64,000 bases of DNA from Yoonia sp. (GCF_014859355.1 NZ_JACUUJ010000015.1:1-64000), one strand, 5' to 3'. Positions 10,211 through 18,641 are shown, counted from the stretch's first letter. Made by a program: numbers and translations. The notes: a model not told the origin generated them from the sequence alone.

Positions 10211-10245
10211 GCCTCCTGCGGTGATATTGATATTTGGAACAAGCG
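10211..10245 (+). repeat. dispersed GC-rich 3'-end repeat, copy 2
   Basis: It lies in the 49-bp gap between the convergent stops of the XRE regulator and the solute-binding protein. It begins GCCTCCTGCGGTGATATTG and continues into ATATTTGGAACAAGCGG. It shares the GCCTCC.GCGG head and TTTGG..CAAG tail with the copy downstream of the HupE gene (read on the opposite strand). No long hairpin is present, so a simple intrinsic terminator is not an adequate explanation. Confidence 0.5.
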
Positions 10246-10252
10246 GGCAGGC

Positions 10253-12061
10253 TTATTGTTCTGCATACCACCACACATCGGGCTGCCAGCCGGGCCAGTC
10301 GCCAAAGATGGGGATGTCCTGCGGGTATTGCAGGTTTTTGCTGTGCGCTATGCGGCTGATGTTCCACTGGTAAATCGGGATGACATAGCGCCCGGTCGTC
10401 AGCACCCGGTCCAGCGCCTTGACCGCCGCCACGAAATCATCCTGGCTTTCCGAGGTCAGCAAACGGGCGATCATCGCATCCGCGGCGGCTGATTTCACAC
10501 CCATCAGGTTGCGCCCGCCGGGCTGGTCGGCGGTTTCGGACCCGAAATAGTTGTATTGCTCGTTGCCCGGCGACAGCGATACGCCGACGCGGTAATAGGT
10601 CATGTCGAAATTATAGGTGTCGGTGCGTTCCTTGAACTGGGCACTGTCGGCCACGGTGACGGATGGCGTCACCCCGATCCGTGCCAGCGATTCCACGTAG
10701 ATATCAATGATCGCCTGATTTTCAGATGCCCCCTGCGCCAGCAGGATGTCAAAGGTAAATGGTTTGCCGGACGCGTCTTTCATCGCGCCGTCCTGCACGG
10801 TCCAGCCTGCGGCCGCCATCTGGGCCAAGGCCGCGGCGGTGCCGGCGCGGTTGCGCACGGTGCCATCGCCCACAGGCAGGCTGTAACCATCCAGCGCGCC
10901 GGGCAACAGATCATCGGCGAAAGGTTCCAGAAACGCGCGCACGCGGTCTGTCGCGGGGCCATCGGACATGCCAAGGGGCGAATTGGACCAATAGGATGTG
11001 ATACGCGGCTGCGCTGATCCGGTCATCGCCTCGTTGATGAAGGCAAAGTTGAAGATATGCAGCATCGCATCACGCACGCGCCAATCGGCAAACTGGTCAC
11101 GGCGGGTGTTCATTACAAAACCCGTCATGCCTGAAGGGCGTTCGTGTGGCAGGATCGACAGCACCACATCGCCATTCTGCACGGCGGGGAAATTATACTG
11201 GCTTTCCCAGCGGGCCACGTTGAATTCGCGGTTGGTGTTCACCTCGCCCACTTTGAACGCCTCGAAGGCGGCGGTTTCATCGCCAAAGAATTCCAGCCGC
11301 ACCTCGTCGATGTTGTTGGTGCCGACGCGGAACGGCACGGCATTGCCCCAGTAATCGGGGTCGCGGCGCAGGGATACATAGCGCCCTGCCTCGAACCGGT
11401 CGATGACATAGGGGGCAGATGTGATCGGCACGATCTGCGTGGTGGTTTCGGCGAAATCCACGCCATCCCACTGCGCCTTTTTCAGGATCGGGCGCAGGCC
11501 GGCCAGCAGCGCCAGTTCGCGGTCTTCGGTGTTGAAGGTCAACCGGACAGAGCGTGGGCCGGTCTGTTCCATAACCTCGACCTTGGTCCAGAATCCCAGA
11601 TAGCGGGGGTGGCCCACGGTACCCAGCGTTTCGTAGGACCACAGCACGTCTTCCACCGTAACGGGCGATCCGTCGGAGAATTCCGCACCCTCGCGCAGGG
11701 TGAACTCGACCCATTTCCGGTTCGGCCCGGTCTCGACCGATTCGGCCAGAAGTCCGTAAAGCGTGAAAGGTTCGTCCAACGAGCGCCCCATCATGCTTTC
11801 GCCCAGAAAAAATCTGAGCTGCCACGGCACCGATCCTTTGCGGATAAACGGGTTGAGACTGTCAAAGCTGCCGACCTCGGCGGTGGCGATGCGCCCGCCG
11901 GGGGGGGCATCGGGGTTCACATAGGGCAAAGACACAAAATCAGGTGGCAGGGCAGGGTCGCCATACATAGCTATGCCATGCTGGGGTTCGGCGTGGCCGA
12001 TGCTGGCAATTGCGATCAGTGCGATTACGCCGCTGATTGCGCGGCGAATGTGCGGTCTCAT
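10253..12061 (-). CDS. family 5 extracellular solute-binding protein (YejA-like peptide ABC transporter component)
   Basis: This periplasmic binding protein has 602 residues and a signal peptide ending about residue 24 (ASIGHA|EP). The mature protein opens HGIAMYGDPALPPDFVSLPYVNPDAP. This is typical of the YejA/oligopeptide branch, as are GGRIATAEVGSFDSLNPFI and the later GMTGFVMNTRR region. Such proteins deliver peptides to a two-permease, one- or two-ATPase importer. No permease or ATPase gene adjoins it: the upstream neighbour is an intergenic region and bdhA in the opposite direction, and downstream is a convergent regulator. It therefore looks like an orphan binding protein that would share a transporter encoded elsewhere. 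Confidence 0.9.
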   Translation of the reverse strand: MRPHIRRAISGVIALIAIASIGHAEPQHGIAMYGDPALPPDFVSLPYVNPDAPPGGRIATAEVGSFDSLNPFIRKGSVPWQLRFFLGESMMGRSLDEPFTLYGLLAESVETGPNRKWVEFTLREGAEFSDGSPVTVEDVLWSYETLGTVGHPRYLGFWTKVEVMEQTGPRSVRLTFNTEDRELALLAGLRPILKKAQWDGVDFAETTTQIVPITSAPYVIDRFEAGRYVSLRRDPDYWGNAVPFRVGTNNIDEVRLEFFGDETAAFEAFKVGEVNTNREFNVARWESQYNFPAVQNGDVVLSILPHERPSGMTGFVMNTRRDQFADWRVRDAMLHIFNFAFINEAMTGSAQPRITSYWSNSPLGMSDGPATDRVRAFLEPFADDLLPGALDGYSLPVGDGTVRNRAGTAAALAQMAAAGWTVQDGAMKDASGKPFTFDILLAQGASENQAIIDIYVESLARIGVTPSVTVADSAQFKERTDTYNFDMTYYRVGVSLSPGNEQYNYFGSETADQPGGRNLMGVKSAAADAMIARLLTSESQDDFVAAVKALDRVLTTGRYVIPIYQWNISRIAHSKNLQYPQDIPIFGDWPGWQPDVWWYAEQ

Positions 12062-12140
12062 CTGATGGGGTTCCCTGTTTTTGTCATTGCCCGTTTAATG
12101 TGATGGTAAAGAGGCTTGTAAGTCTTTTCAAACTTTTAGC

Positions 12141-12169
12141 TTGGATACGGGCGATAGATTGCTTATAAC
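12141..12169 (+). promoter_or_regulatory. candidate sigma70-type promoter for the small RNA
   Basis: TTGGAT at 12141-12146 is followed after 17 bp by TATAAC at 12164-12169. This would place a transcription start near 12176, just before a hairpin and an intrinsic terminator. Read by eye only. Confidence 0.5.
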
Positions 12170-12175
12170 AGCTTT

Positions 12176-12252
12176 ACTGCTCGATAGGTTTCTTGCCTGT
12201 ATGAAACCTGCCTCAATAACTTCACGCCCGCCTTGTGCGGGCGTTTTTTTTT
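12176..12252 (+). ncRNA. candidate small RNA (about 77 nt) or leader attenuator
   Basis: Downstream of a plausible promoter there is a 7-bp hairpin, AGGTTTC/GAAACCT with a 10-nt loop (12186-12209). A single-stranded linker of about 15 nt follows, then a strong intrinsic terminator (12225-12252). No open reading frame with a ribosome-binding site lies in between. The unit sits between the divergent solute-binding protein gene and bdhA. It could be an independent trans-acting RNA or a prematurely terminated leader of bdhA, whose start codon is 83 bp past the T-tract. I do not recognise a known family. Confidence 0.5.
12225..12252 (+). terminator. strong intrinsic terminator
   Basis: The stem CGCCCGC/GCGGGCG (7 bp, all G-C) has a 5-nt loop CTTGT and is followed directly by nine T residues at 12244-12252. 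Orientation is plus, yet no plus-strand gene lies upstream for more than 1.8 kb, so it must end a short RNA or act as an attenuator. Confidence 0.88.
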
Positions 12253-12334
12253 CGGGTCATCGTGCCCTTCGGGTGGCATTTGCAGATGCAGCATATAAGG
12301 TGAGTCGCAAAGCAACCTATCGGAGCCACTGATC

Positions 12335-13108
12335 ATGTCACTTGCAGGAAAAACCGCCGTTATCACAGGATCGAATTCTGGCATCGGGCTGGGGATTGCC
12401 CGTGCCTTGGCACAAGAGGGTGTGAATGTGGTGCTGAACTCTTTCAGCGACACGCCTGAAGATCACGCGCTGGCTGCTGAAATCGCCGATGTGACGGGGG
12501 TAGAGGCGAAATATGTGCAGGCAGATATGTCCAAGGCGGATGACTGCCGCCGCCTGATCGTCGCGGCCGGGGGGTGTGATATTCTGATCAATAACGCAGG
12601 CATCCAGCATGTGGCCCCGATTCAGGATTTTCCCGCCGAAAAATGGGACGCGATCATCGCGATCAACATGACATCGGCGTTTCATACCACAGCAGCGGCC
12701 CTGACGGGGATGCGCGAACGCGGCTGGGGCCGGATCATCAACATCGCCAGCGCCCACGGGTTGCGCGCCAGCCCGTTCAAATCGGCCTATGTGACGGCCA
12801 AGCATGGCGTTGTCGGCATGACCAAGGTCGTCGCGCTGGAAACCGCAAAAGAGCCGATCACCGCCAACGCGATCTGCCCCGGCTATGTGCTGACCCCGCT
12901 GGTCGAGGCGCAGATCCCTGCGACCGCCAAGGAATACGGCATTTCCGAAGATCAGGCGATCGAAAAGGTGATTCTGGCCAAGCAACCATCAAAGGAATTT
13001 GTGACGGTCGAACAGCTGGGCGGCATGGTGGTGTTCCTGTGTTCGGATGCCGCGGCACAAATCACTGGCACAACCCTGTCCGCCGATGGCGGCTGGACGG
13101 CGGCGTGA
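12335..13108 (+). CDS. bdhA: D-3-hydroxybutyrate dehydrogenase
   Basis: A classical short-chain dehydrogenase of 257 residues. The NAD-binding motif is TGSNSGIGLGIA (about 11-22), and NNAG is at 86-89. The catalytic triad is S139, Y152, K156 in NIASAHGLRASPFKSAYVTAK. The HGLRASPFKSAYV and LAKQPSKEFVTVEQLGG stretches are characteristic of D-3-hydroxybutyrate dehydrogenases, which interconvert 3-hydroxybutyrate and acetoacetate in polyhydroxybutyrate and ketone-body metabolism. A GGAG ribosome-binding site precedes the ATG. It converges on the LysE-type exporter with no gap. Confidence 0.93.
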   Translation: MSLAGKTAVITGSNSGIGLGIARALAQEGVNVVLNSFSDTPEDHALAAEIADVTGVEAKYVQADMSKADDCRRLIVAAGGCDILINNAGIQHVAPIQDFPAEKWDAIIAINMTSAFHTTAAALTGMRERGWGRIINIASAHGLRASPFKSAYVTAKHGVVGMTKVVALETAKEPITANAICPGYVLTPLVEAQIPATAKEYGISEDQAIEKVILAKQPSKEFVTVEQLGGMVVFLCSDAAAQITGTTLSADGGWTAA

Positions 13109-13714
13109 TCAGCTGATCAGCTTGATCGCCAGCGCCCACATGACCAGCCCGATCAGCACATCCAGCACCCGCCACGCCCGCGCCGATTGCATCACCGGCG
13201 TCAGCAGCCGCGCGCCATAGCCAAGCCCAAAGAAAAAGACGAAAGACGCGATGACCGCCCCGGCCCCAAAGGCCGCTTTGGGGGCCGTTTGCAGGTATTG
13301 CGTCGACACCGCACCGACCAGCCCCAGCGTGTCAAGATAGACATGCGGGTTCAGCCATGTAAACGCGGCCCCTGTGGCCAGCGTGGGCCAAAGCCCAGCC
13401 GACTGTCCTGCGATTTGCATGTCATATTTGCCTTGCCACGCGGCCTGCAGGCGCATCGCGCCATAGACGATCAGGAACGCCGCACCGCCCCATGCCATGA
13501 TCTGCGGCAACATCGGATAGAGCGTGACAATCGCGCCAAACCCCAGCACGCCGGCCGTGATCAGCAGCGCATCGGATGTCGCGCATAGCAGGCACAGCCA
13601 GAACACATGCGCCCGCGCCAGCCCTTGCCGTAGCACAAAGGCGTTTTGCGCGCCAATGGCAAGGATCAGCGAAAACCCGGTGGCAAAGCCGGTCAGGGCA
13701 GGGATGATCAGCAT
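13109..13714 (-). CDS. LysE/ArgO-family amino acid exporter
   Basis: This 201-residue membrane protein has about six hydrophobic segments. It opens with ATGFSLILAIGAQNAFVLRQG, the signature region of LysE/ArgO basic amino acid exporters, and has TWLNPHVYLDTLGLVG in the middle (the conserved N-P-H-V segment). It probably exports arginine or lysine across the inner membrane; the exact substrate is unknown. Its ATG is immediately downstream of the DUF502 stop codon, so the two are likely cotranscribed. No LysG/ArgP-type regulator is adjacent. Confidence 0.88.
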   Translation of the reverse strand: MLIIPALTGFATGFSLILAIGAQNAFVLRQGLARAHVFWLCLLCATSDALLITAGVLGFGAIVTLYPMLPQIMAWGGAAFLIVYGAMRLQAAWQGKYDMQIAGQSAGLWPTLATGAAFTWLNPHVYLDTLGLVGAVSTQYLQTAPKAAFGAGAVIASFVFFFGLGYGARLLTPVMQSARAWRVLDVLIGLVMWALAIKLIS

Positions 13715-14437
13715 CTATTTCGATGTCAGGGCGTCTGCCGGTTTGCCGTTAGGATAGACAAGCCCGGCTGAAATCACCAGTTTTGCCGCATCCTCAACCG
13801 ACATATCCAGCACCTTGACGTCACTTTTCGGCAGAAACAGCAGAAAGCCCGATGTCGGGTTGGGTGTCGTGGGCAGAAACACGGTGACGACAGGTTCGCC
13901 ATCGGTCAGCTTTGCGTGAATTTCGCCTTTGGCATTGGTGGAAATGAACGCGATAGCCCATGCCCCACGGCGCGGATATTCCACCAGACAGGCCTTGTCA
14001 AAGGATGTGTCGCGTTGGGAAAATACCGTTTCAGCGATCTGTTTGGCCGCGTTGTAGATGGACCGCACCACGGGCATCCGGTCAACAATACGTTCACCAA
14101 TGCCAAGAAAAGACCGCCCGATCAAACCCTTACCGATCCAACCGACAAGCACGGTAAAGACCAGAAAGATAACAACGCCAATGCCGCGCACGTTGATCAC
14201 GATCTGATTGTCGGCACCACGGCCCAGAATGCGGTTGATCAGTTCCTCGGGGTGGTAGGCGCCGGGCACGAATGGCCAGACCCAACTATCGACCCAGCCA
14301 ACAACCGTCCAGATCAGCCAAAATGTCAGGCCAATGGGCGCAACAATGATCAGCCCGGCTAAAAAGTTGCTGCGCAGCCGGGCAAAAATACCCGGACGAC
14401 CGCGGCGTTTCGACTCTTCGTGGTCAGGGCTAATCAT
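13715..14437 (-). CDS. DUF502-family membrane protein
   Basis: A 240-residue protein with two strong membrane segments (about residues 22-44 and 83-105). A C-terminal domain contains the family's recognisable runs: DRMPVVRSIYNAAKQI, VFLPTTPNPTSGF and LVISAGLVYP. These mark DUF502, a widespread family without an assigned biochemical function. I chose the ATG at 14437 over 14488 because GGAA lies upstream and the family N-terminus fits. It is directly followed by the LysE-type exporter gene. Confidence 0.88.
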   Translation of the reverse strand: MISPDHEESKRRGRPGIFARLRSNFLAGLIIVAPIGLTFWLIWTVVGWVDSWVWPFVPGAYHPEELINRILGRGADNQIVINVRGIGVVIFLVFTVLVGWIGKGLIGRSFLGIGERIVDRMPVVRSIYNAAKQIAETVFSQRDTSFDKACLVEYPRRGAWAIAFISTNAKGEIHAKLTDGEPVVTVFLPTTPNPTSGFLLFLPKSDVKVLDMSVEDAAKLVISAGLVYPNGKPADALTSK

Positions 14438-14518
14438 CTTGTTGTTCCCAAAAACAGCTCTTCGCCTATCTAGGCAACGCGCGCTCAACCGGCAAGCTGG
14501 GCCGCATCCGCGCGGGCG

Positions 14519-15424
14519 CTATTTCTGCATTGCAACCGCTATTTGTGCCGCCAGCCGCGCGTTGTTGCGTACAAGAGCGATATTCGCCACCAACGACTGC
14601 CCAGCGGTCAATTCGAAAATCCGGCCCAGCAAGAAGGGCGTGACCTGCTTGGCGGTGATGCCTTTGGCGTCTGCCTCTGACAGGGCCTGCGCGATGATGG
14701 GCGCCAGCACATCGGCGGGAATTTCGGCATCGCGTGGGATCGGATTTGCCACCAGTTGCCCGCCTTTCAACCCCATCGCGGTGCGCATCTGCTGGGCGCG
14801 GGCGATAGCGGCGGGGCTGTCCATGCGCAGCGGCGCGCGCAGGTCGGACTGTGCCGACCAGAATGCAGGCAGCATGTCCTGACCATAGGCAATCACCGGC
14901 ACGCCCAGCGTTTCCAGCACTTCGAACGTCTTGGGCAGATCAAGGATTGCCTTGGCGCCCGCGCCCACGACCGTCACGGGCGTCTGCGCCAGTTCCTGCA
15001 AATCAGCCGATATATCGAAACTGTGTTCAGCGCCGCGATGCACCCCGCCGATCCCGCCGGTGGCGAAAACATGAATATCGGCCAGATGTGCCGCAATCAT
15101 CGTGGCCGCAACCGTGGTCGCCCCGGTCTCGCCGGTGGCGATGCAAGCGGCGATATCGGCACGCGACAGTTTGGCAACCCCGCGGGCCTGCCCCAGCGCA
15201 TCCAACTGGTTGGGTTCCAGCCCGATGTGCAGCGTGCCATCCAGCACCGCGATGGTCGCAGGGGTCGCACCTGCGGCGCGCACATCATCCTCGACCAGCC
15301 GAGCTGTTTCCACATTCTGTGGAAATGGCATACCATGCGTAATGATTGTGCTTTCAAGCGCAACAATCGCGCCGCCACTTGCACGGGCATTGGCGACTTC
15401 GGCGCTATAGGACATGGGGATCAT
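14519..15424 (-). CDS. psuG: pseudouridine-5'-phosphate glycosidase
   Basis: PsuG splits pseudouridine 5'-phosphate to uracil and ribose 5-phosphate in the cytoplasm. The 301 residues carry family landmarks: ALESTIITHGMPFPQN (about 21-36), the E and K catalytic region through VLDGTLHIGL, ATGGIGGVHRGAE (about 134-146), and VANPIPRDAEIP with the conserved N-P-I-P. Its start codon overlaps the stop of the PfkB kinase in ATGA. That kinase very probably makes the substrate, forming a psuK-psuG salvage pair. Confidence 0.95.
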   Translation of the reverse strand: MIPMSYSAEVANARASGGAIVALESTIITHGMPFPQNVETARLVEDDVRAAGATPATIAVLDGTLHIGLEPNQLDALGQARGVAKLSRADIAACIATGETGATTVAATMIAAHLADIHVFATGGIGGVHRGAEHSFDISADLQELAQTPVTVVGAGAKAILDLPKTFEVLETLGVPVIAYGQDMLPAFWSAQSDLRAPLRMDSPAAIARAQQMRTAMGLKGGQLVANPIPRDAEIPADVLAPIIAQALSEADAKGITAKQVTPFLLGRIFELTAGQSLVANIALVRNNARLAAQIAVAMQK

Positions 15425-16314
15425 AGGGGGGTTTCTCCAGAAACATAGGTGGCGGCGGCGTGCAAGGCGCGGGTCAGGGCGGTGGCGCGGTCCAGCCCTT
15501 GCGCCTCGGATGCGATATGGGCGGCCATGAATGTGTCGCCCGCGCCAGTCACACGCGTGACCATGACAGCGGGCGGCGTTTGGGTGATGATATCACCTGC
15601 GGTGCCTTCGGATGCGGATTTGCCGCCGTCTGTGACCAGCACGCGATGCGCGCCACGTTTGAGCATTCCGGCGGCGGCATCGGCAGAATTTTCAAACACC
15701 GTCTGGCACAGCAACCCGGCCTCTTCCAGATTCACGTAGAACGTGGCTGACGGGTGATGGATCAGCGCCAGCAGGCGTTCTGCCTTGCCGGGTGATGCCG
15801 GTGCCACGCGCAGATTGGCGGCGCGAAACAGTGGCGATGTGGCGATGTGCTGCAACAGATCAGTGGTAAGATTGCCATCAAGCGCGATACAGCCCGCAAA
15901 TGGAACCTCTGGCGTGCCCAGCCTGCCATTGGCCAGCGGGCGCAAGATCTTGTCGCCCGCTGCCTCCAGCGAATGGGCATCGGCGATGGCGGCGATCAGC
16001 CCGTTTGCCCCTTCGATGGCCATATAAACATCGGTGGGCAGATCGTCCGACCGATAGATATGATCACAGTTCAGCCCCATGCGCGTGGCCTCTGCAACCA
16101 GTTCATCACCTTCGGCATCGCGGCCTATGGTCGTCAGCAGGGCGGGCGTCATGTCGAAACGGCGCAGCGTCATGGCAATATTCATCGCCACGCCGCCGGG
16201 CAGGCGGGTGATCCGCCCCGGTACATCGGATCCAACGCGCATATGGCTGGCCGCGCGCCCGATCACATCCCACAGGACCGATCCGATGCAAAGAATATCA
16301 ACTGGTGTGTTCAT
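15421..16314 (-). CDS. psuK: PfkB-family kinase, probable pseudouridine kinase
   Basis: A 297-residue ribokinase-like sugar kinase. The N-terminal PfkB signature GRITRLPGGVAMNIAMTL covers about 40-57. The C-terminal motif RVTGAGDTFMAAHIA contains the catalytic aspartate and anion hole. It is assigned as pseudouridine kinase because it is translationally coupled to psuG (4-bp overlap); the sequence alone would only support a PfkB kinase. The ATG at 16314 is preferred to the upstream frame extension to 16350. The upstream same-strand DUF4198 gene ends 51 bp before it. Confidence 0.9.
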   Translation of the reverse strand: MNTPVDILCIGSVLWDVIGRAASHMRVGSDVPGRITRLPGGVAMNIAMTLRRFDMTPALLTTIGRDAEGDELVAEATRMGLNCDHIYRSDDLPTDVYMAIEGANGLIAAIADAHSLEAAGDKILRPLANGRLGTPEVPFAGCIALDGNLTTDLLQHIATSPLFRAANLRVAPASPGKAERLLALIHHPSATFYVNLEEAGLLCQTVFENSADAAAGMLKRGAHRVLVTDGGKSASEGTAGDIITQTPPAVMVTRVTGAGDTFMAAHIASEAQGLDRATALTRALHAAATYVSGETPL

Positions 16315-16365
16315 GCCACGGGTTTTGACCGCGCCAGCGGCCCAAGGCAAGCCTTTCCAGCCGCC

Positions 16366-17166
16366 TTATTCCGGCACGGCAAAAGTCAGATTGGCCCACA
16401 GCGTTTCCCACACCGCTCCGGTCTCATCCATCAATGCATCATTGGGGATGCGCACTACGACCGCATCGACCATATATTCATGGCCGGGCTTGACCTGTAT
16501 CGTCGCAATCCCCTGATCGTCGGTGCGGTAGCGCGTGATCGCCACGGCGCCATCAGGGGCCTTTTCAAAAACCTCGACCTGTTCGTCCGCACGCAGGTTT
16601 TCGCGGTAGTAAAGCTGCACCTGCACCCCGTTTGACAGATCGTCAGTATAGGGATTGGTCAGCGCCACCAGTTCTGTTTCCAGCCCGACACGGCGGTCAG
16701 CCCCCACGGCGTCACCCACCGCGAAAAGGGTCTTGGAATAACGTGAATAAACTTCCTTGAAATCCTCCTCGGGCAGGCTGCGGGCACGGTGAACAGCGAT
16801 GACATCGCCCAGATCCTTGTGATCGACGAAGGTTTCGAATTTTCCGAGCGTTTCATAATCGACCGTCGCATTCTGCGCCTGATAGGCCGCGATATTCAGG
16901 CCGGGCGCCAAAGGGGGCTGGTTCAACGCCGGGCGATCGCCGGGGCGGCCCTGCACACGGGCGGCCTGATCGTTAGCGAAAATGACAAAATTCACGATGC
17001 GCTGGGGCAGCAACGGCAGGATAATCCCGTCAAAATTCTCGCCGTTGACAATATCGGCCTGCAAACTACCTTCCGCCGGCACCTGATAGGCATGTGGCTC
17101 CAGCCAGAGTTCATGGGCCGCGGCAGGTGCAGCGGCGACGGCAAGAATGAAAGTGACAACGCGCAT
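16366..17166 (-). CDS. DUF4198-family periplasmic protein
   Basis: A 266-residue protein with a signal peptide (MRVVTFILAVAAAPAAA|HEL). After cleavage it starts HELWLEPHAYQVPAEG, the characteristic opening of DUF4198 proteins, which often accompany cobalt/nickel transport genes and end in a beta-sandwich (here DDQGIATIQVKPGHEYMVDAV). AGAGGG is well placed before the ATG at 17166. It is divergent from a HupE/UreJ-family gene, another protein class associated with nickel, so a joint role in metal acquisition is a reasonable inference. Confidence 0.82.
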   Translation of the reverse strand: MRVVTFILAVAAAPAAAHELWLEPHAYQVPAEGSLQADIVNGENFDGIILPLLPQRIVNFVIFANDQAARVQGRPGDRPALNQPPLAPGLNIAAYQAQNATVDYETLGKFETFVDHKDLGDVIAVHRARSLPEEDFKEVYSRYSKTLFAVGDAVGADRRVGLETELVALTNPYTDDLSNGVQVQLYYRENLRADEQVEVFEKAPDGAVAITRYRTDDQGIATIQVKPGHEYMVDAVVVRIPNDALMDETGAVWETLWANLTFAVPE

Positions 17167-18541
17167 GAAAAAACCCTCTTTTGTTGCTGCAAAAGTGGCT
17201 TTGTTGCGGGTGATGTCAAGCGTGGTGCTGATCTGGCTTGCAGGGCTGTCACCCGCAGGGGCGCATGAGGTGCTGCCGTCAATCACCGATATGACCCAAG
17301 TGGACGGGCGCATCGTTTTCGAAATGCGCGCCAATCTGGAAAGTTTCGTGGCTGGCATCGACCTGACAGCGGTGGACGACACCAACGCGGCCCCTCAGGC
17401 CGAGACTTACGACAGCCTGCGCGTGCTGGAACCTGCGCAGCTGGAACAGCGGTTTCGCGCCTTCTGGCCCGAAATGGCGGCGCGCCTGACGCTGACGGCA
17501 GACGCGATCACGCTAACGCCCGAACTGGATCGTGTCGCCGTTGCCCCTGTCGGCAACCCCGCCCTTGTGCGGCCATCGGAATTCACTTTCAGTGCCGCCC
17601 TGCCGGACGGGGCGCAAACCCTGACATTTGGCTGGGACAGGGCATTTGGCACCCTTGTGGTGCGCCAGATGGGGGTAGACGCCCCTTATGACGGTTATCT
17701 TGAGGCAGGCGCGGTCAGCCCCCCGATCCGGCTGGCGGGCGGGGATCAGGCGACCGCATGGCAAAGTTTTTTCAACTACATCCCGATCGGTTTCGACCAT
17801 ATCGTGCCCAAAGGACTGGATCATATCCTGTTCGTGCTGGGGCTGTTCTTTCTGGCCGCCCGGTTGCGCCCGCTGATTTTGCAGGTGTCGCTGTTTACAG
17901 TGGCGCACACTATCACGCTAGCGCTGGCGGCACTCGGGCACACTTCGTTTCTCGAAGATTTCTTTGAGGAAAATCTCGGGGTGGCATTCATCGACGTGGT
18001 CGAACCGCTGATCGCATTGTCGATCGTCTATGTCGCGGTCGAGAATATTTTCATGAAAGGGATCAGCCCATGGCGGCCCTTCGTGATCTTTTTCTTCGGC
18101 TTGCTGCACGGGCTGGGCTTTGCGTCGGTGCTGGCGGAATTCGGCCTGCCCGAAACCACCTTCGTGCCTGCGCTGATCGGGTTCAACGTGGGCGTCGAGG
18201 TCGGGCAATTGTTCGTGATTGCGACAATGCTGCTTTGTGTCTGGCAGGCGCTGCGGATAGATCGCGGCCGCAATGAAGCGACACAGGGCCTTGTGATTTA
18301 TGCAGTGCTGCTGGTCGCGGCTCTGGCGCTGATCACCGTGAACCCGCCCGCCTTGGAAACCGCATTCGAGGCGCCTGTCTGGGTCTTTGCCGGGCCAATT
18401 GCCGCTATTTTTGTGCTATCAGCCGTGTCGATCCAGATGCGCGATCAGATCGATGCCTATCGCCGTCTGGTGGCTGTGCCTGCCTCTGTGGCGATTGCGG
18501 CGGTCGGGGCCTATTGGGTGATCGAACGGGTGATCTTGTAA
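17165..18541 (+). CDS. HupE/UreJ_2-family membrane protein
   Basis: An N-terminal hydrophobic export signal ends before AHEVLPSITD, and a periplasmic domain of about 200 residues follows. The HupE/UreJ-2 membrane domain then begins with FDHIVPKGLDHILFVLGLFF. Its histidines and aspartate are the presumed metal-contact residues; VAHTITLALAALG and FFFGLLHGLGFASVL follow. The family is linked to nickel handling. The start is uncertain: ATG at 17165 overlaps the divergent DUF4198 start, ATG at 17213 is possible, and a TTG at 17204 would give a signal peptide beginning MRVMSSVVLIW. No hydrogenase or urease gene is in the window. Confidence 0.85.
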   Translation: MKKPSFVAAKVALLRVMSSVVLIWLAGLSPAGAHEVLPSITDMTQVDGRIVFEMRANLESFVAGIDLTAVDDTNAAPQAETYDSLRVLEPAQLEQRFRAFWPEMAARLTLTADAITLTPELDRVAVAPVGNPALVRPSEFTFSAALPDGAQTLTFGWDRAFGTLVVRQMGVDAPYDGYLEAGAVSPPIRLAGGDQATAWQSFFNYIPIGFDHIVPKGLDHILFVLGLFFLAARLRPLILQVSLFTVAHTITLALAALGHTSFLEDFFEENLGVAFIDVVEPLIALSIVYVAVENIFMKGISPWRPFVIFFFGLLHGLGFASVLAEFGLPETTFVPALIGFNVGVEVGQLFVIATMLLCVWQALRIDRGRNEATQGLVIYAVLLVAALALITVNPPALETAFEAPVWVFAGPIAAIFVLSAVSIQMRDQIDAYRRLVAVPASVAIAAVGAYWVIERVIL

Positions 18542-18569
18542 ACCGCGCGCCGGGCAAGGCCGCTCCTGT

Positions 18570-18602
18570 CTTCATCTTGGCCAAAAAACTCCCGCCGGAG
18601 GC
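18570..18602 (-). repeat. dispersed GC-rich 3'-end repeat, copy 3
   Basis: Read on the minus strand it runs GCCTCCGGCGGGAGTTTTTT and then GGCCAAGATGAAG. It lies about 30 bp after the HupE stop. It is the clearest copy of the element also seen at 10211-10245 and 6108-6142, and the only one in inverse orientation to the plus-strand gene it follows. Confidence 0.5.
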
Positions 18603-18612
18603 GACACACCAC

Positions 18613-18641
18613 TTGCCACGCCGCACAACGCCGACTATGAA
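18613..18641 (+). promoter_or_regulatory. promoter of rpsB-tsf
   Basis: TTGCCA (18613-18618), a 17-bp spacer and TATGAA (18636-18641) form a near-consensus housekeeping promoter. The start would be near 18648, giving a leader of about 110 nt before the rpsB ATG, long enough for S2 autoregulation, though I see no known leader motif. Confidence 0.65.

Noticed and set aside
12280-12295. TGC-rich motif before bdhA as a PhaR-type site
   Set aside because: The spacing and half-sites do not fit the CTGC-N3/4-GCAG form well enough.
12141-12332. 63-codon open frame through the candidate small RNA
   Set aside because: It runs through the terminator stem and T-tract and has no ribosome-binding site or coding character.
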